A stretch of 64,000 bases of DNA from Romanomermis culicivorax. Its lineage: Eukaryota; Nematoda; Enoplea; Mermithida; Mermithidae. The stretch spans positions 814,814 to 878,813 of the forward strand of contig CAWUHX010000080.1 of the NCBI GenBank assembly GCA_963922205.1. Direction: 5' to 3'. Positions 45,071-55,988 of the stretch are shown in pieces. The position numbers and the translations under genes were made by a program. The first letter of the stretch is position 1. The number at the start of each line of letters is the position of its first letter. The notes below the pieces were generated by a model. That model was not told the origin of the DNA. It searched no databases and saw only the letters and a list, made by a program, of their open reading frames with translations.

Positions 45071-47218
45071 ATGCCTCATTTCCCCACCATTGCACTGCAT
45101 CCGACTTCACCCGCAAACTTCGAAATTCGACCATGCTGTAGTTGCGCTCAAGGTTACAAGAAAGGTTATTATACCCTCCGGAAAAAGATGCCAAAAGTAA
45201 GCCATACACCGTGGGATCTCACTGGCCTTCGGTTGCGATCAAGTTCCCCTAACACTGCCGCAGCCGCGCGCCGCGCCTTGAGTTTTGATCAGATGTTGTT
45301 GCCGCTACCGACAAATGTTGCGCAATCATCAATGGTACCCATGGTAAGCCTCCCGCCCCATAATCCGCCCTTGTCTACTTTCAGTACCCCCGCGTTGCAG
45401 GGGACCGCACAACCACAAGTACTGCTCATCCCCGCAACGACTGCGATAGTCAATTCAAATGCATCGCCACCCCTGAATCAAAACCCTCTCATTGCCGCTG
45501 TTATATGCCCTAGTGTGCCGGCTGTATCACAAATACCGCCCCCCAACACCGCTGCCGAAGTCAACAACAACCAAACCATCGCCAGGACCGATTCTACGGA
45601 TTCCTTTATCAACATCGATCCACCGCAGGCCCCAACCGCCATCTGTGCTTCGGCAACCAATCACAGCAGCAGCCTAGCAATTGCAAACGCTAACGAATTT
45701 CATAATTTAAGGATCGAAGCATGCGACGATCAGCTCCGCACCGCCGCCGCGCGCATTACCAATAATGTTCCCACAGTACAAACAATTGATCAAATTATCA
45801 GCGTCGTTTCCGACGAATTTCAAGCCCAACAACTATGTGTTCAACGCGAAATTCAAGAACAAGTAAAATCCACAAATGTGTGCTTGGCCACCCTAGCAGA
45901 ACAAATGCAACAATCGATTTCAAACACCGCCGCCGCAGCCAATGCGCGTAATCAGCCCACACCAAGACCGCCACCGGTGTCCTCATGGTTTCACGGCGAG
46001 GAAACGCGAGATAATTATATCCCTAACGAAACTCTTAGTGAAACTGAACCCGCCCAGGTTTTTGGTCGACCGCTGATTCAGATCAAACCTAAAGCACCAT
46101 CCATCGATACCTTGTACAATAACGAATTTTCCCATGCTGCACGCGGCAAAGAAGAAGCACCCCATTCCACACCTCAAAGACGCCTCCAGTCCGTGGCAAA
46201 TCCCTTTGGTTTCTTGGATTACGTGCCCTACAATTATTACAATCACCCGCAACCTCGGTACGAAATGCTGCGCATATCTCACCACCAAAAAGATGGCCGC
46301 ATTAAAACAATTGTCCATAATATGGACCCGTTAACTATTGAAGGAGCCGCGACAAACAAATGCCTCCTAAGCTTCTTCATTTGTCTAGAAAACGAGTTCA
46401 GGTATGACACTTCCAACCACATCAAGATGAGCGCACTCCACTGGCTTACCCGCAATACGCGGAACGATATGATCCAAGATATGACGCGCTATGAAGACGC
46501 CAAAAATTTCCTCATGTTCCAATTGGCCCCGGATTTCAACCAGATGACTCTCAAATGCCAACTCCGGTCAATCACACCCGAAGTCGGAGAGGGACCCGCT
46601 GTGTTTTTTAGTAAAGTAATGACGTATGTTCAACTATTGTACCAGGATGAGGATCAAACTTTTTGGCACAAACAAGTAATTGACACTTTTTTGACAAAAA
46701 TACCCATTTTCTATCAATTAACAATCGGCGAACAAGCAAAAAATTTTACGAATGTCCAACAATTGGCCAACGCTGTAGCTAAAGCCTGTAGCATCCTCAA
46801 TGCAACAAAAGCCAAAATTGGAACCACGGAACGACCCATTCTCATCAACCAAGCCGATCCTGAAACGCAGCGGCCAAGGTCACTGCAGCCATTTGATTGC
46901 TGTTTTGACTGTCGCCGTAGCATTGACCCCTCACAGAACCGCTATGGCGACCGCTCCCTTTCAACTGACTGCCGCCCGCAAAATTCGGTGCCCCTGCCCA
47001 CTAAATTCGTCTCTTTTCAACCGCAGCCACTAGAACAACCTCCACAGCCACCACCGCACACAGAGCTGCTTTTGGAGCAATTGATTCAAGGCTATGATGG
47101 GGACTACAAGGAACGAAAATCACGACAACGCCCCGAGGAAAATCTATCCAGTAATCAGCAACAAAGCCCTGGCAATCAATCTCAATCCCACGAAACATAC
47201 GCCAACCGCTTCGACTGA
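45071..47218 (+). CDS. gypsy gag (capsid precursor)
   Basis: The frame is open from within the LTR (44918); ATGs at 44960 and 45071 are possible starts, and I use the first one outside the LTR. The first 300 residues are rich in Pro, Ala, Asn and Thr and look disordered. A helical segment follows around 45720-45960. From about 46290 comes the conserved capsid-like region ([20 protein letters not shown], then [19 protein letters not shown] and [20 protein letters not shown]), also present in the inverted remnant at 59.5-61.9 kb. TGA at 47216-47218 cuts the frame just before the zinc knuckle; in the relative a Cys codon stands there, so the stop is secondary. Confidence 0.8.
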   Translation: MPHFPTIALHPTSPANFEIRPCCSCAQGYKKGYYTLRKKMPKVSHTPWDLTGLRLRSSSPNTAAAARRALSFDQMLLPLPTNVAQSSMVPMVSLPPHNPPLSTFSTPALQGTAQPQVLLIPATTAIVNSNASPPLNQNPLIAAVICPSVPAVSQIPPPNTAAEVNNNQTIARTDSTDSFINIDPPQAPTAICASATNHSSSLAIANANEFHNLRIEACDDQLRTAAARITNNVPTVQTIDQIISVVSDEFQAQQLCVQREIQEQVKSTNVCLATLAEQMQQSISNTAAAANARNQPTPRPPPVSSWFHGEETRDNYIPNETLSETEPAQVFGRPLIQIKPKAPSIDTLYNNEFSHAARGKEEAPHSTPQRRLQSVANPFGFLDYVPYNYYNHPQPRYEMLRISHHQKDGRIKTIVHNMDPLTIEGAATNKCLLSFFICLENEFRYDTSNHIKMSALHWLTRNTRNDMIQDMTRYEDAKNFLMFQLAPDFNQMTLKCQLRSITPEVGEGPAVFFSKVMTYVQLLYQDEDQTFWHKQVIDTFLTKIPIFYQLTIGEQAKNFTNVQQLANAVAKACSILNATKAKIGTTERPILINQADPETQRPRSLQPFDCCFDCRRSIDPSQNRYGDRSLSTDCRPQNSVPLPTKFVSFQPQPLEQPPQPPPHTELLLEQLIQGYDGDYKERKSRQRPEENLSSNQQQSPGNQSQSHETYANRFD

Positions 47219-47340
47219 TCTGCAAGCCCAGATCGCCCCTGCATCATACAATCTGCAGGCCTTTGGTGCGAGACCCACAAATCCCGCACCCACAATACGG
47301 AAGATTGCGTCTGGCTCAAGCGACAAAACACTCAATGAAC
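47219..47340 (+). pseudogene. gag zinc-knuckle region after the premature stop
   Basis: In the same frame as gag, [15 protein letters not shown] (47264-47308) gives C-x2-H-x4-H-x4-C. It is followed by VWLKRQ and another TGA (47333-47335), where the relative has Trp. The relative at about 59593-59634 has the same spacing. This nucleocapsid-type domain would bind genomic RNA. The second Cys of the usual CCHC knuckle is His in both copies. Confidence 0.7.
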
Positions 47341-47927
47341 AAATAGGCAAGATTTCAGCCATCCTACCTACGCCGCACAACTGACGCAAACCGAATTTCG
47401 GGTTAACTCCAACAATATCCATGGCTAACGTGATTGGAGACCACACCCTGGAGCACTGCCCAAAAGAGGCGCAAACTACTCCCGCGGCATGCGAAATTAT
47501 TTTCATGAAGGTAACTTTGTACAGTGATCAAATGATGTTGTTCAGAACACCTACGCGGTCTACCCGAAACAGCAATTTCCGGCACCATGGGAACAACATA
47601 TCCATTACAATGCCATGCCGGCCCCATATGTTACAACCTGCGCTAGTTCCCAGTCCTCAGAGCTACAACTGGCCCTACCGGCTCTGCCTTCAACTGCTAC
47701 CCTAACCGCTACTGCCCTTGATACGCGGGCAATCAACCAGTCAACTTCCCCCGCCAACATGGTCATTCCGTCTAAGGAAATAGCATCGGCCGCACCGATT
47801 GTGAGCCCTGGAATCATTTGTTGAAATGCAACTGGCCACGCCTTCCGAGACCCTGGTCACATCCGCTCCTCCATTTGCCAAATTGACAGTCTTATGCCTT
47901 CACCAAAGACTTTTGTCCGCAAGTAAG

Positions 47928-48757
47928 CTTCTACAAGAGCTTTCCAAATTCCCATTAAACTCGGATCCCTCAAGGCACACGCGTTCATTGACACGGGTGC
48001 CCAATGTTCCGTATTATCCTCAGGATTAGCCAAACCTGCGTTCGACAAGCAGTCACTCCAACTTTCGATATGTGGCAGAATCAAAGTGGCCCACAGTGCC
48101 GTTGTCAATGCCCATGGCCCAGTAGTCGTTACAATTGAATCTGCGTTCAGTGAACATATGATCAAGTGTGTAATTCTCGACAATGAGGGAAACGATCAAT
48201 GTATCATCGGCACCAATTTTCTCCCACACCCAGATATTCACGCCATTTTAAACTTCAAAGAAAATTACATCGAAATCCAAGACGTGAAGCTGCCGCTCAA
48301 AGTTATCACCTCGGTCCATCCTCAAATGGAATTATTCTTGAACACTGCAAATGATAACGTTCTCGAAGAAACTCCTGAAGAGGAGCAAGTAAGCTTCTAT
48401 GATGATAAATCTGATATTTTCAGCCAACCCGAAGAAATCGAGGCCGAACAACCAATAATGAAAGCTCAACCTAGTCTACACCAACCGCCTTCTTGGTGGC
48501 TGGAGGTTACCGAGCTGGCCGAGCCAATTTTTCTTGTCGCCCAAGCATCAGTTTCGATTTCACCACATTGCCAACAATGGGTCAACAGCACCGTCTTCCC
48601 TACAACAACTGCAACCATTCCAGATGCAATTGTTCAAAAGCTAGCCACTAACAGCATAGCCACAGAGCTCCCAATTGGAACTGCAATCATCAATGTCACC
48701 AATGGTCACTGTCTGCTACTTTTCATCAACAATACGTCAAATAGCATCAAACTCTGA
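47928..48757 (+). pseudogene. gypsy aspartic protease region of pol
   Basis: After a TAA near 47919 the frame reads AFIDTGAQCSVLSSGLAK (about 47978-48031); DTGA is the catalytic signature of retroviral-type aspartic proteases. ILDNEGNDQCIIGTNFL (about 48175-48222) supplies the flap-distal hydrophobic-Gly motif. It would cleave the gag-pol polyprotein. The frame stops with TGA at 48755-48757 ahead of RT. Confidence 0.7.
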
Positions 48758-48769
48758 CCAAATCAACTT

Positions 48770-50126
48770 ATGGCAATGGCAAAACATAAGCTAGGCCACA
48801 CCGAACCCTCCATCGATTGCCAAGTAGCAACCGCTGCTGCGGACTGGGATGTAACTGACCAGGAACCTGCCGCCCTCGATAAATCGTTCCCTTGCCATAC
48901 TGACCAGCAAAAACTGGATTTCGCCATGAACAAGATGACGGCAAAAACTTACGTTACCGCAGCACAAAAGACAAAGGCTCTTTGCATGCTACGGCAAAAC
49001 CATGTTGTCTTCAGCCTGCCCGGCGACAAACCAACTATCACCAGTGAATTGACCATCAGCATTGACAGGGGCACCGCAAAGCCTGTATCCCACCTTTATT
49101 ACCGCGCCGCGATGGAGCAAAGATGGATTGTATGCTGCCATATCCAAGAAATGCTTGACAATGACTTTATTGAACAATCCCGCTCACCCTGAGCTGCACC
49201 GCTATTCCTCGTAAAGAAGAAAGATGGCTCTCGGCGACCCATTGTCGACTACCATGGAATAAAGGACGTCACGCTGAGCGACAAATTCCCAATCCCGCGC
49301 ATTGACGATTATTTGGACGCCATGAGACGAGCAAAATTTTTCACCACCCTCGATCTCAAGGCCGGGTACTGGCAGGTACCCCTTGACAACGATTCCCGCA
49401 ACAAAACAACCTTCATCTGCCAAGAAGGTTTGTTTCGATTCAAAGTTTTGCTGTTCAGTCTGAAGAACGCGCTCACTGAATTCCAAAGGTTAATGGAAAG
49501 AATCCTCCGCCTGTATATATGGAGAACTTGCCTCGTCTACATCGACAACATTATCATTTTCTCGAATTCGTTCGAAGAACATTTGGAGAATTTACAAATT
49601 GTTTTCAATGCCCTCTGCGTAGCCAACCTCACGCTCCGCCCCGACAAATGTGAATTTTTGCTGCCACAAGTCAAATTTTTGGGACATCTTCTTAGCACCA
49701 GTGGAATCACTGCTAATCTGGAGAAAGTCAAAGCTATCGCCAAGTATAAATTTCCGACGACCACAAAAGGTATGCAAAGTTTTTCAGGTCTAGTCCAATG
49801 GTGTAAACGATTTATCCTGAAATTGGCAACCTTATCTGCCACAAGTCAAATTTTTGGGACATGTTCTTAGCACTGGTGGAATCACTGCTGATCTGGAGAA
49901 AGTCAAAGCTATCACCGAGTATAAATTTCCAATGACCACAAAAGGTATGCAAAGTTTTTCAGGTCTAGTCCAATGGTGTAAACAATTTATCCTGAAATTG
50001 GCAACCTTATCCAGTCCTTTATACGGACTCCTACAAAAAGACACCCAATATATTGCCATGGACATACACCACACCATGTTCGAAGGTATAAAGACAGCCC
50101 TTACGTCATCACCGTTCCTCCGCTAG
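48770..50126 (+). pseudogene. gypsy reverse transcriptase domain
   Basis: The first block ends with TGA at 49190 where Trp is expected (SP-W-A-PLFLVKKKDGS). Then come FPIPRIDDYLDA, FFTTLDLKAGYWQVPL (first catalytic Asp), FRFKVLLFSLKNALTEFQRLM, and VYIDNIII at 49535-49558. The active site YxDD reads Y-I-D-N, so the third catalytic Asp is lost. KCEFLLPQVKFLGH follows. A 175-bp tandem duplication (49661-50010) then shifts the frame from 2 to 3. The frame ends at TAG 50124-50126. The enzyme would copy the RNA into DNA in an intact element. Confidence 0.85.
49661..50010 (+). repeat. 175-bp tandem duplication inside RT
   Basis: 49661-49835 and 49836-50010 both begin CTGCCACAAGTCAAATTTTT and both end GGCAACCTTAT. 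They differ by a handful of substitutions. 175 is not a multiple of three, so it shifts the reading frame. Confidence 0.95.
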
Positions 50127-50520
50127 CCAGTCTACGATGGAAAAGTTCAATTCATAATTCAAACCGATGCCAGTACGACCGCCATTGGAGCAATTTCATA
50201 CCAAGAAAACAGAAAGGATCAATGGGTCATCGCCTATAACAGCGGAGTACTCACCGATGCCGAAACCCGCTACACTACAACTGAGTGCTAATGCCTCACC
50301 ATTGTCTATGGCTTCAGGATGTACCGCCACTACATTTATGGCCAAAAAGTTATTGTTTGCACCGACCACAAACCCCTCGAATGGCTCAAAGATGAAAAGC
50401 ACCCAAACTCGTGCCTCCAACATTTCGCAATAAACCTCCAAGATTATGATTACAAAGTTGAATACGTCAAAGGCAAAGACAATGCTTGCGCTGATTTTTT
50501 GTCCAGGAAAGATGACCACG
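50127..50520 (+). pseudogene. gypsy RNase H domain
   Basis: In frame 3: IIQTDASTTAIGAISYQ (first catalytic Asp), TRYTTTEC then a TAA (50289-50291) where Glu is expected, [17 protein letters not shown] (third Asp) and [17 protein letters not shown], the typical end of the gypsy RNase H. It degrades RNA in RNA/DNA hybrids. Broken only by the one stop. Confidence 0.8.
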
Positions 50521-50849
50521 ACAAAACGCTGATCCCGAACACCAAAATCTTAACTGCAAAGATTTTCTGTAAAGATTTTCACCCTGCTGGTGCATTATCG
50601 GCTGCCGACTTAACAGTACCCAATATACTCCCAGCAGAGGCCACACTGCCCACGGAAGTCGACATGGACGTCAACGCCGTCACTAGGGCAATGACCAAAA
50701 CGACCATCAGTCAACCCACACTCTCAGATTCTATGCCGTTGGCTGTCGATTATGCGCTGCCCCTGGTTGAAGCCATAACAATAGGCTCCCACCTCGACCA
50801 CCATGAAGTCTTCCAAGCACAGGCTGCCAATCCCGCTATCACAGCATTC

Positions 50850-52080
50850 GTCGCCTCTCTCCAAAGTCACAACATTTCAAAGCGCCCACCGATTTTCTTC
50901 ACTGAAGACGGACTTTTGTATCCCCAGGTCAAAGATGTCAAGCAATTAGTCGTCCCCAGATCCATGGTCGATCAAATGCTACATCAATTCCACAGCGTAA
51001 AAATTTTGAACCATCAAGGATCTAACCCCACCCTGGCAGCCATCAAAGCTCATTTTTGGTGGCCCCGTATGGAAGAAAACGCCTGCGATTGGATCAAGTC
51101 CTGTAAAGTTTGTCAATTGACCACACCCCATACGTCGCTGCCTCCGCCGCTGTTATCAATTCAACCAAAACACCCTTTTGAGATCGTCGCCACCGATATT
51201 GTCAACATTTCACCCCTAGGTGAGAAACGCCCATACGTTACTGTTTTTCAGGATTATTTTACGAAATGGGTTTCTGCACATCCAATACCTGACCAAAAGG
51301 CATCAACAATCATAGAATGTTTCGTGAACAACATCATCTTAATGCATGGTAGCCCGCTTGTTCTTCTTTCTGATCAAGGTGGATGTTTCACATCAAAGCT
51401 CATGCAAGATATTTGTGACCTACTCAAGATATGAAAAGTCAAAATGACAGCATACCACCCCCAGTGCAACGAAATGGTCGAGCCTTTCAATCAAACATTT
51501 ATTGCCCAACTAAAAAAGTACACCGCCGAGGATCCGGACAACTGGGAGCGCTACTTGTCATATGCTGTATTTGCCTATAACGCAACGCCGCATACCACCA
51601 CGCGCCACTCGCCCTTCAGCTTATTACGAGGTTACGAACTGCACATCACCTTCGACTACGATCGCCCCCGCATACTCACTTTGCCGCTAAATTACGACGC
51701 CTACCATCATATTCTTACACAAGGGCAACTAAAGATGCGCGAGCAGATAAAAGCTAACCTCGATGCAGCAGCCACAGTCAGCAAAGAATATTTCGATTGC
51801 AAAGCGGAACATGCAACTTCACTGTCAACAATCTTGTCCTTTTGACTAACACACGCAAAGCGAACAAAATCCAACCCCGACTTCATCCGACCTTTTCTCA
51901 TCACTGACGCATCCTGCGCAACCGAAAACGTCTTCACCATCGATTCACTCGATGCACCCAGCCGCCGGCAAACCGTTTCCACGACGCCTTTGAAGCCCTT
52001 CATACCGCGCCCCGCCAAAGAAGCTTTTGAACTTGAAGCCCCTGGACCACGTTTGCCTCACACTTCACGCCACCAATAGT
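50850..52080 (+). pseudogene. gypsy integrase
   Basis: An HHCC zinc domain is visible ([11 protein letters not shown] ... WIKSCKVCQ, about 50987-51118). The catalytic core has ATDI (first Asp), [10 protein letters not shown] (second Asp) and HPQCNEMVEPFN (Glu), interrupted by TGA at 51432-51434. Next is a core/C-terminal link (YAVFAYNATPHTTTRHSPF). From about 51820 the frame shifts twice, but FTVNNLVLLTN and VFTIDSLDA of the C-terminal barrel can be followed to about 52078. No chromodomain recognised. It would insert the DNA copy into the chromosome. Confidence 0.85.
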
Positions 52081-53159
52081 TTACTTTGAAATTTTTCTTT
52101 TGTGATACGGCGCTCATCACGCGGATTTGTACATAATTCCCACATTTTGTTTAATTTAGATCATGGTGACTATGATGACGAGACAAAGAGGCATATCAAG
52201 TGTAACCTATACGATTATCTCCCTCCGTCTGTTCACCATAGCAAATCTTTACCAATTTTACAACATTGCATTACACATTTCCCTGGTCTCCACACTTCCG
52301 CCGTAGGAGGGGGTTTCTTCTTTAATGTTAGGTTCTGTTCAGCGCGAGGCCATTTGGTTTATTTCCGCCCGACTCTGGCCACATTCACTCTCATTAGACT
52401 CATTGGGAAAGGTTGATTTTAGTCCCCATTAACATAGTGGTGTTTGTGTTGCTTTTCCTAACCGTAGTTTTGCATTTTTCTTACTTTACACTTTCTTCAC
52501 CTTTCAGGGGCTTATTTTTTTACTATTTCATTTCTATTTCTCACTTTCGCCCACCATAGTCACATTTTCCAGCCGCTCTCAAAAATATTTTTTCCAAGTG
52601 ACAACACCGTCGACCACGTCCGCTTCCGCAGCGGATGAGCCCCCACCGTACCGTGAATGGATCATTGTCAACGAAGGCTATGTATGATGGGCAGAACAGC
52701 AACCCCATCAAAATGATCTGAGCTTCACCTGCGACGGTACATTTTCTTTTTATGCTTTCCTTGCTTCTATTTTTGCATGTTCTTTTGCTTGGGACCCCAT
52801 GGGAAACTACCCCCACTCTGTAGCCCTGCGCCAGAACCCATGGTCAGCGGCTGGGATCCCATCATCATCAAAGTTGTGGCAATTACTCCACCACAACCCG
52901 CTGCTGCTTTGACCTCTGCATACGACAACTCTCATCATCTCACTATTGTAGCCCGATCCAGTTGCCAAAATGCGCCCGTCAAAGTGACATCGCGGCCCAA
53001 GCCACCATTTCTTTAGAGCGTGTTTCCCCTTTTTGAATTGCAAGCAACGCCACATCTTTTCTTGGTTCCTTTCTAAAGTCACCCTTTTGACTCCATTTGG
53101 CTCCCTCGATTTGGTGCCCATTGTGTCATATGTCAAATATTGCGCTCGCTCTTGTTTAA
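52081..53159 (+). other. spacer between integrase and the 3' reading frames
   Basis: About 1.1 kb with short frames only. A pyrimidine tract ending CTTTCAG at 52501-52507 is a plausible 3' splice site. T-rich and C-rich patches alternate. Confidence 0.4.
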
Positions 53160-55988
53160 GAAAATAACGTCAAACGATTGATCCATGCCACCAATTTGGA
53201 ATCATGGCACGTCTCCATGTACGCCAGACCTCCGAAGGTGATGTGGTGAAAGATCTTTCTCTCACCCAGAAGTTTGGGGCAGGCCTTCGCCGCCCAACCC
53301 ACACCAAACTTCCATGGCTACACCCTAGTGGGTTTCAACGCCGAATCAATCATGGCCCCGGACATGCAGAATTTCCAGTTTACCATGCCTATGCCAGCTG
53401 ATTCCACAGGGTCCAGCTATCCGTGATATGTTCAACTTGCGTTTCCCAACGGCACGATGTTTGTTTTCGAAACTTTCACCGCTAACCCGGAAGACTGGAC
53501 CCCACTATTCTCCCTAGTGGACGGCAAACACACCATTGTTGTTTCCTTCGATGGAGCCAACGACTGGGCAGGAATATACGCTCTATTAGGTACTCAATTC
53601 CGGACCAACCGCCAAAAGAAGAATAAAGATCCCCTCGTCAAACCAATCCATTTTGACGCGTACCCCTTAATCCGCAACATTGACATCTCCCCGCTGCTGT
53701 ATGAGCTGGCTCGAAGAATAGAGTTCTTCCCCGAAAAGTGCACCCTGAAAGCTACCACCGTTTCCCCCATGTGGGGGCTGAACGTTTCAAAACTTACGCT
53801 AAGATTCCCAGCCACTTTGCGATTTTTCAACAACCCGGCGACATCGTTCCTCCAATGGGACGTTCTTGCGTACGAGGCCCTCGAGGCCTACTATCCGCTC
53901 CTATTGTTCTTGACCTTCAGCCGTTAGGGCTTCATCCCGGAGGTATACAATGCCACCGCATTGTTTCCCCACGACTCGTTGGACACCACCAAAATCGACC
54001 ATCTTGCCGAGACAATCATGGCCACTTTTCACAACGTCGTGTTGTCGGATGTTCTACCCCCCGACTCCACCGGTCAAATTTATCCTACAATCTCGCAAAT
54101 CACCCTCCCTGGGATTATGCAAGACGAGGTTCTTTCCGCTTACAAATTTTTTATGTATGATTGCACATCGTCCGACCACGGTCCGTCTTTTTGTTTAGGA
54201 TTGGTGCCCAACAGTTTTGGCAGCGTCAAAGTTTTGATGCGTACAACCCATCGGAAGCTGCTCACCACTCCAAAAGTGCCCAAGAAAAAGAAACAGAAAG
54301 ACGAGTGGAACAAATCAGTGGACATCTCCGATGATGAAGACTCGGCCCTCCAACCTCGATCGATATTGGATGATCGGAAACGCCTTCAAGCAGCCATCAC
54401 CTCGGCCATGAAGAGTAACCTCAGGGACTGATTCATCGAACTACTCAACTTTCCGGTTTTGCCCATGTACAAATTGGCTATTCCTGACCACCTTCCATTC
54501 GAAACGGATACCGTGCTGCCACCGATTCCACACGAAGTTGATGACATGTGGATCGAACACTTCACCGCTGACCAGCCACTCCGCCAGTGAATTTACCAGG
54601 GTACTCATTACCCTTATCACCCCTCCACCATATTTAGTTTTTTACAGGTGGATGGTGACTGGTTCCAACAGCTAACATCTTTCATGCCGTTGGCCGCGCT
54701 TTTGGCTTCACCCTGTTCTCCCGCTGAATATGCCTACATTAATGACTTGCTGCTTCGCCATGCTCAAACTATGGATCCCGCAATGCGCACTGCTTTCTAT
54801 GACTGTATGTGGTACTGCGCCGACGGCAATCCCCACTCGCGCCTCACCGATTGGATGAATCACATTCCCGAGCGAGAGCCATCTTTTGCAAGCAACCCCG
54901 GAACATACGTGTGCAACCGGTTCGCTTTACGCCCGATCATCTTCAATGAGGAATTCCATATGGAAACGTCCATTGAACAGATCGATATCGATGAATCGGA
55001 TTACACGGCTAATCCCCATAGCCATTTCCAATTCTACTCGACCTTCATCAACATCATCGACTTCCAAAATCGATTTTTGTTCCCCGCGCCGGTGTATGCG
55101 TACCGCATGCTGACTACAGCTTTGGTGCACACGCTCACCGCCGAGGAACTGCTCGACTGCCCTACTGGTGTTGACGTGGAACCTGCTGATGAGGAAATTT
55201 TGGATATGCTGATTTTTGATTTGAACATAGCCAAGCTGCCGCCATCAACTGATGTGTCGGCCCTTCCTATACCTGCTGCTCCATCCGATCTTAGGGCGAC
55301 AGCCACGCAAATCACCGACTTCTTGAAACTGATGCTCGATGAAATTTCAAACATCGCCCCAGCTCCGATGGACGAATCAACTCCCATCCAACCCACCGGG
55401 ATAGATGCCGAAATGAACATTGCCACTGACCAAACGTTAACGTACATCCCCAAAGAAAGTACCATCGATCAGTCCACATCGATGGACATAGTACCTGTCG
55501 AACCCGCCACAACATTGCCCCCGACTGCACCCGCCGTGCACTGGCGAATCTACTAAGTCACCCCAGCAATCCTGATGGGATCTCTGATTATCGCCACCAT
55601 TGCCGCGGCCAGGTATAGTGCACCTGTCCGTTTTTCACAACAAATCATTTCAGATCAACAATGGCAAGCACTGGCAGCAGCCCTCACCACATATCATTTT
55701 CCGTCGCTGCCGCTCAGTATGTTGTTCCCCGAACACCACTGGATGGACTACCCTGACGCCCTCAAGGAAGAAATACAAAGTATTTTGCTGCTGCAACCGA
55801 TGGCAGCTTCCTGGTTCCTCAAATTACGCAGCCCGCTCTGGTCATTGCTCAAGCGGCTGTCCAGCCGCCCACCGCACTGCCACGGCCCCCCATCTCTCAA
55901 CCACTACCGCCTGCCCCTCTATTGCTGCCAACTGCACCTGTGGATGTTCAAACCCCACAGGCCCCCAGCACGTCCGCGCCAGCCCTAG
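53160..55988 (+). pseudogene. retrotransposon 3' ORF3, unknown protein (about 900 codons, broken)
   Basis: One frame (frame 3) stays protein-like from 53160 to 55988, interrupted only by point stops: TGA 53247, TGA 53424, TAG 53925, TGA 54429, TGA 54588, TAA 55554. The region reads as globular near 53330-54230 (FVFETFTANPEDWTPLF, HFDAYPLIRNIDISPLLYEL, LPGIMQDEVLSAYKFFMYD). It has a basic run KVPKKKKQKDEW then an acidic DISDDED (about 54270-54340), a second globular part from 54648 ([33 protein letters not shown]), and a Pro/Thr/Asp-rich tail. No signal peptide or membrane segment, so not an envelope. The basic run could be a nuclear localisation signal. Family not recognised. Confidence 0.6.
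54638..54647 (+). promoter_or_regulatory. possible 3' splice site before the second part of ORF3
   Basis: TTTTTTACAG followed by GTGGATGG resembles a nematode acceptor (TTTNCAG). With the donor conserved in the LTR it could give a subgenomic spliced mRNA. Confidence 0.3.

Noticed and set aside
53738-54198. Additional overlapping frames in the 3' part of the retrotransposon (frames 1 and 2)
   Set aside because: Overlap the persistent frame-3 ORF; His/Pro-rich texts typical of out-of-frame reading of CA-rich DNA.
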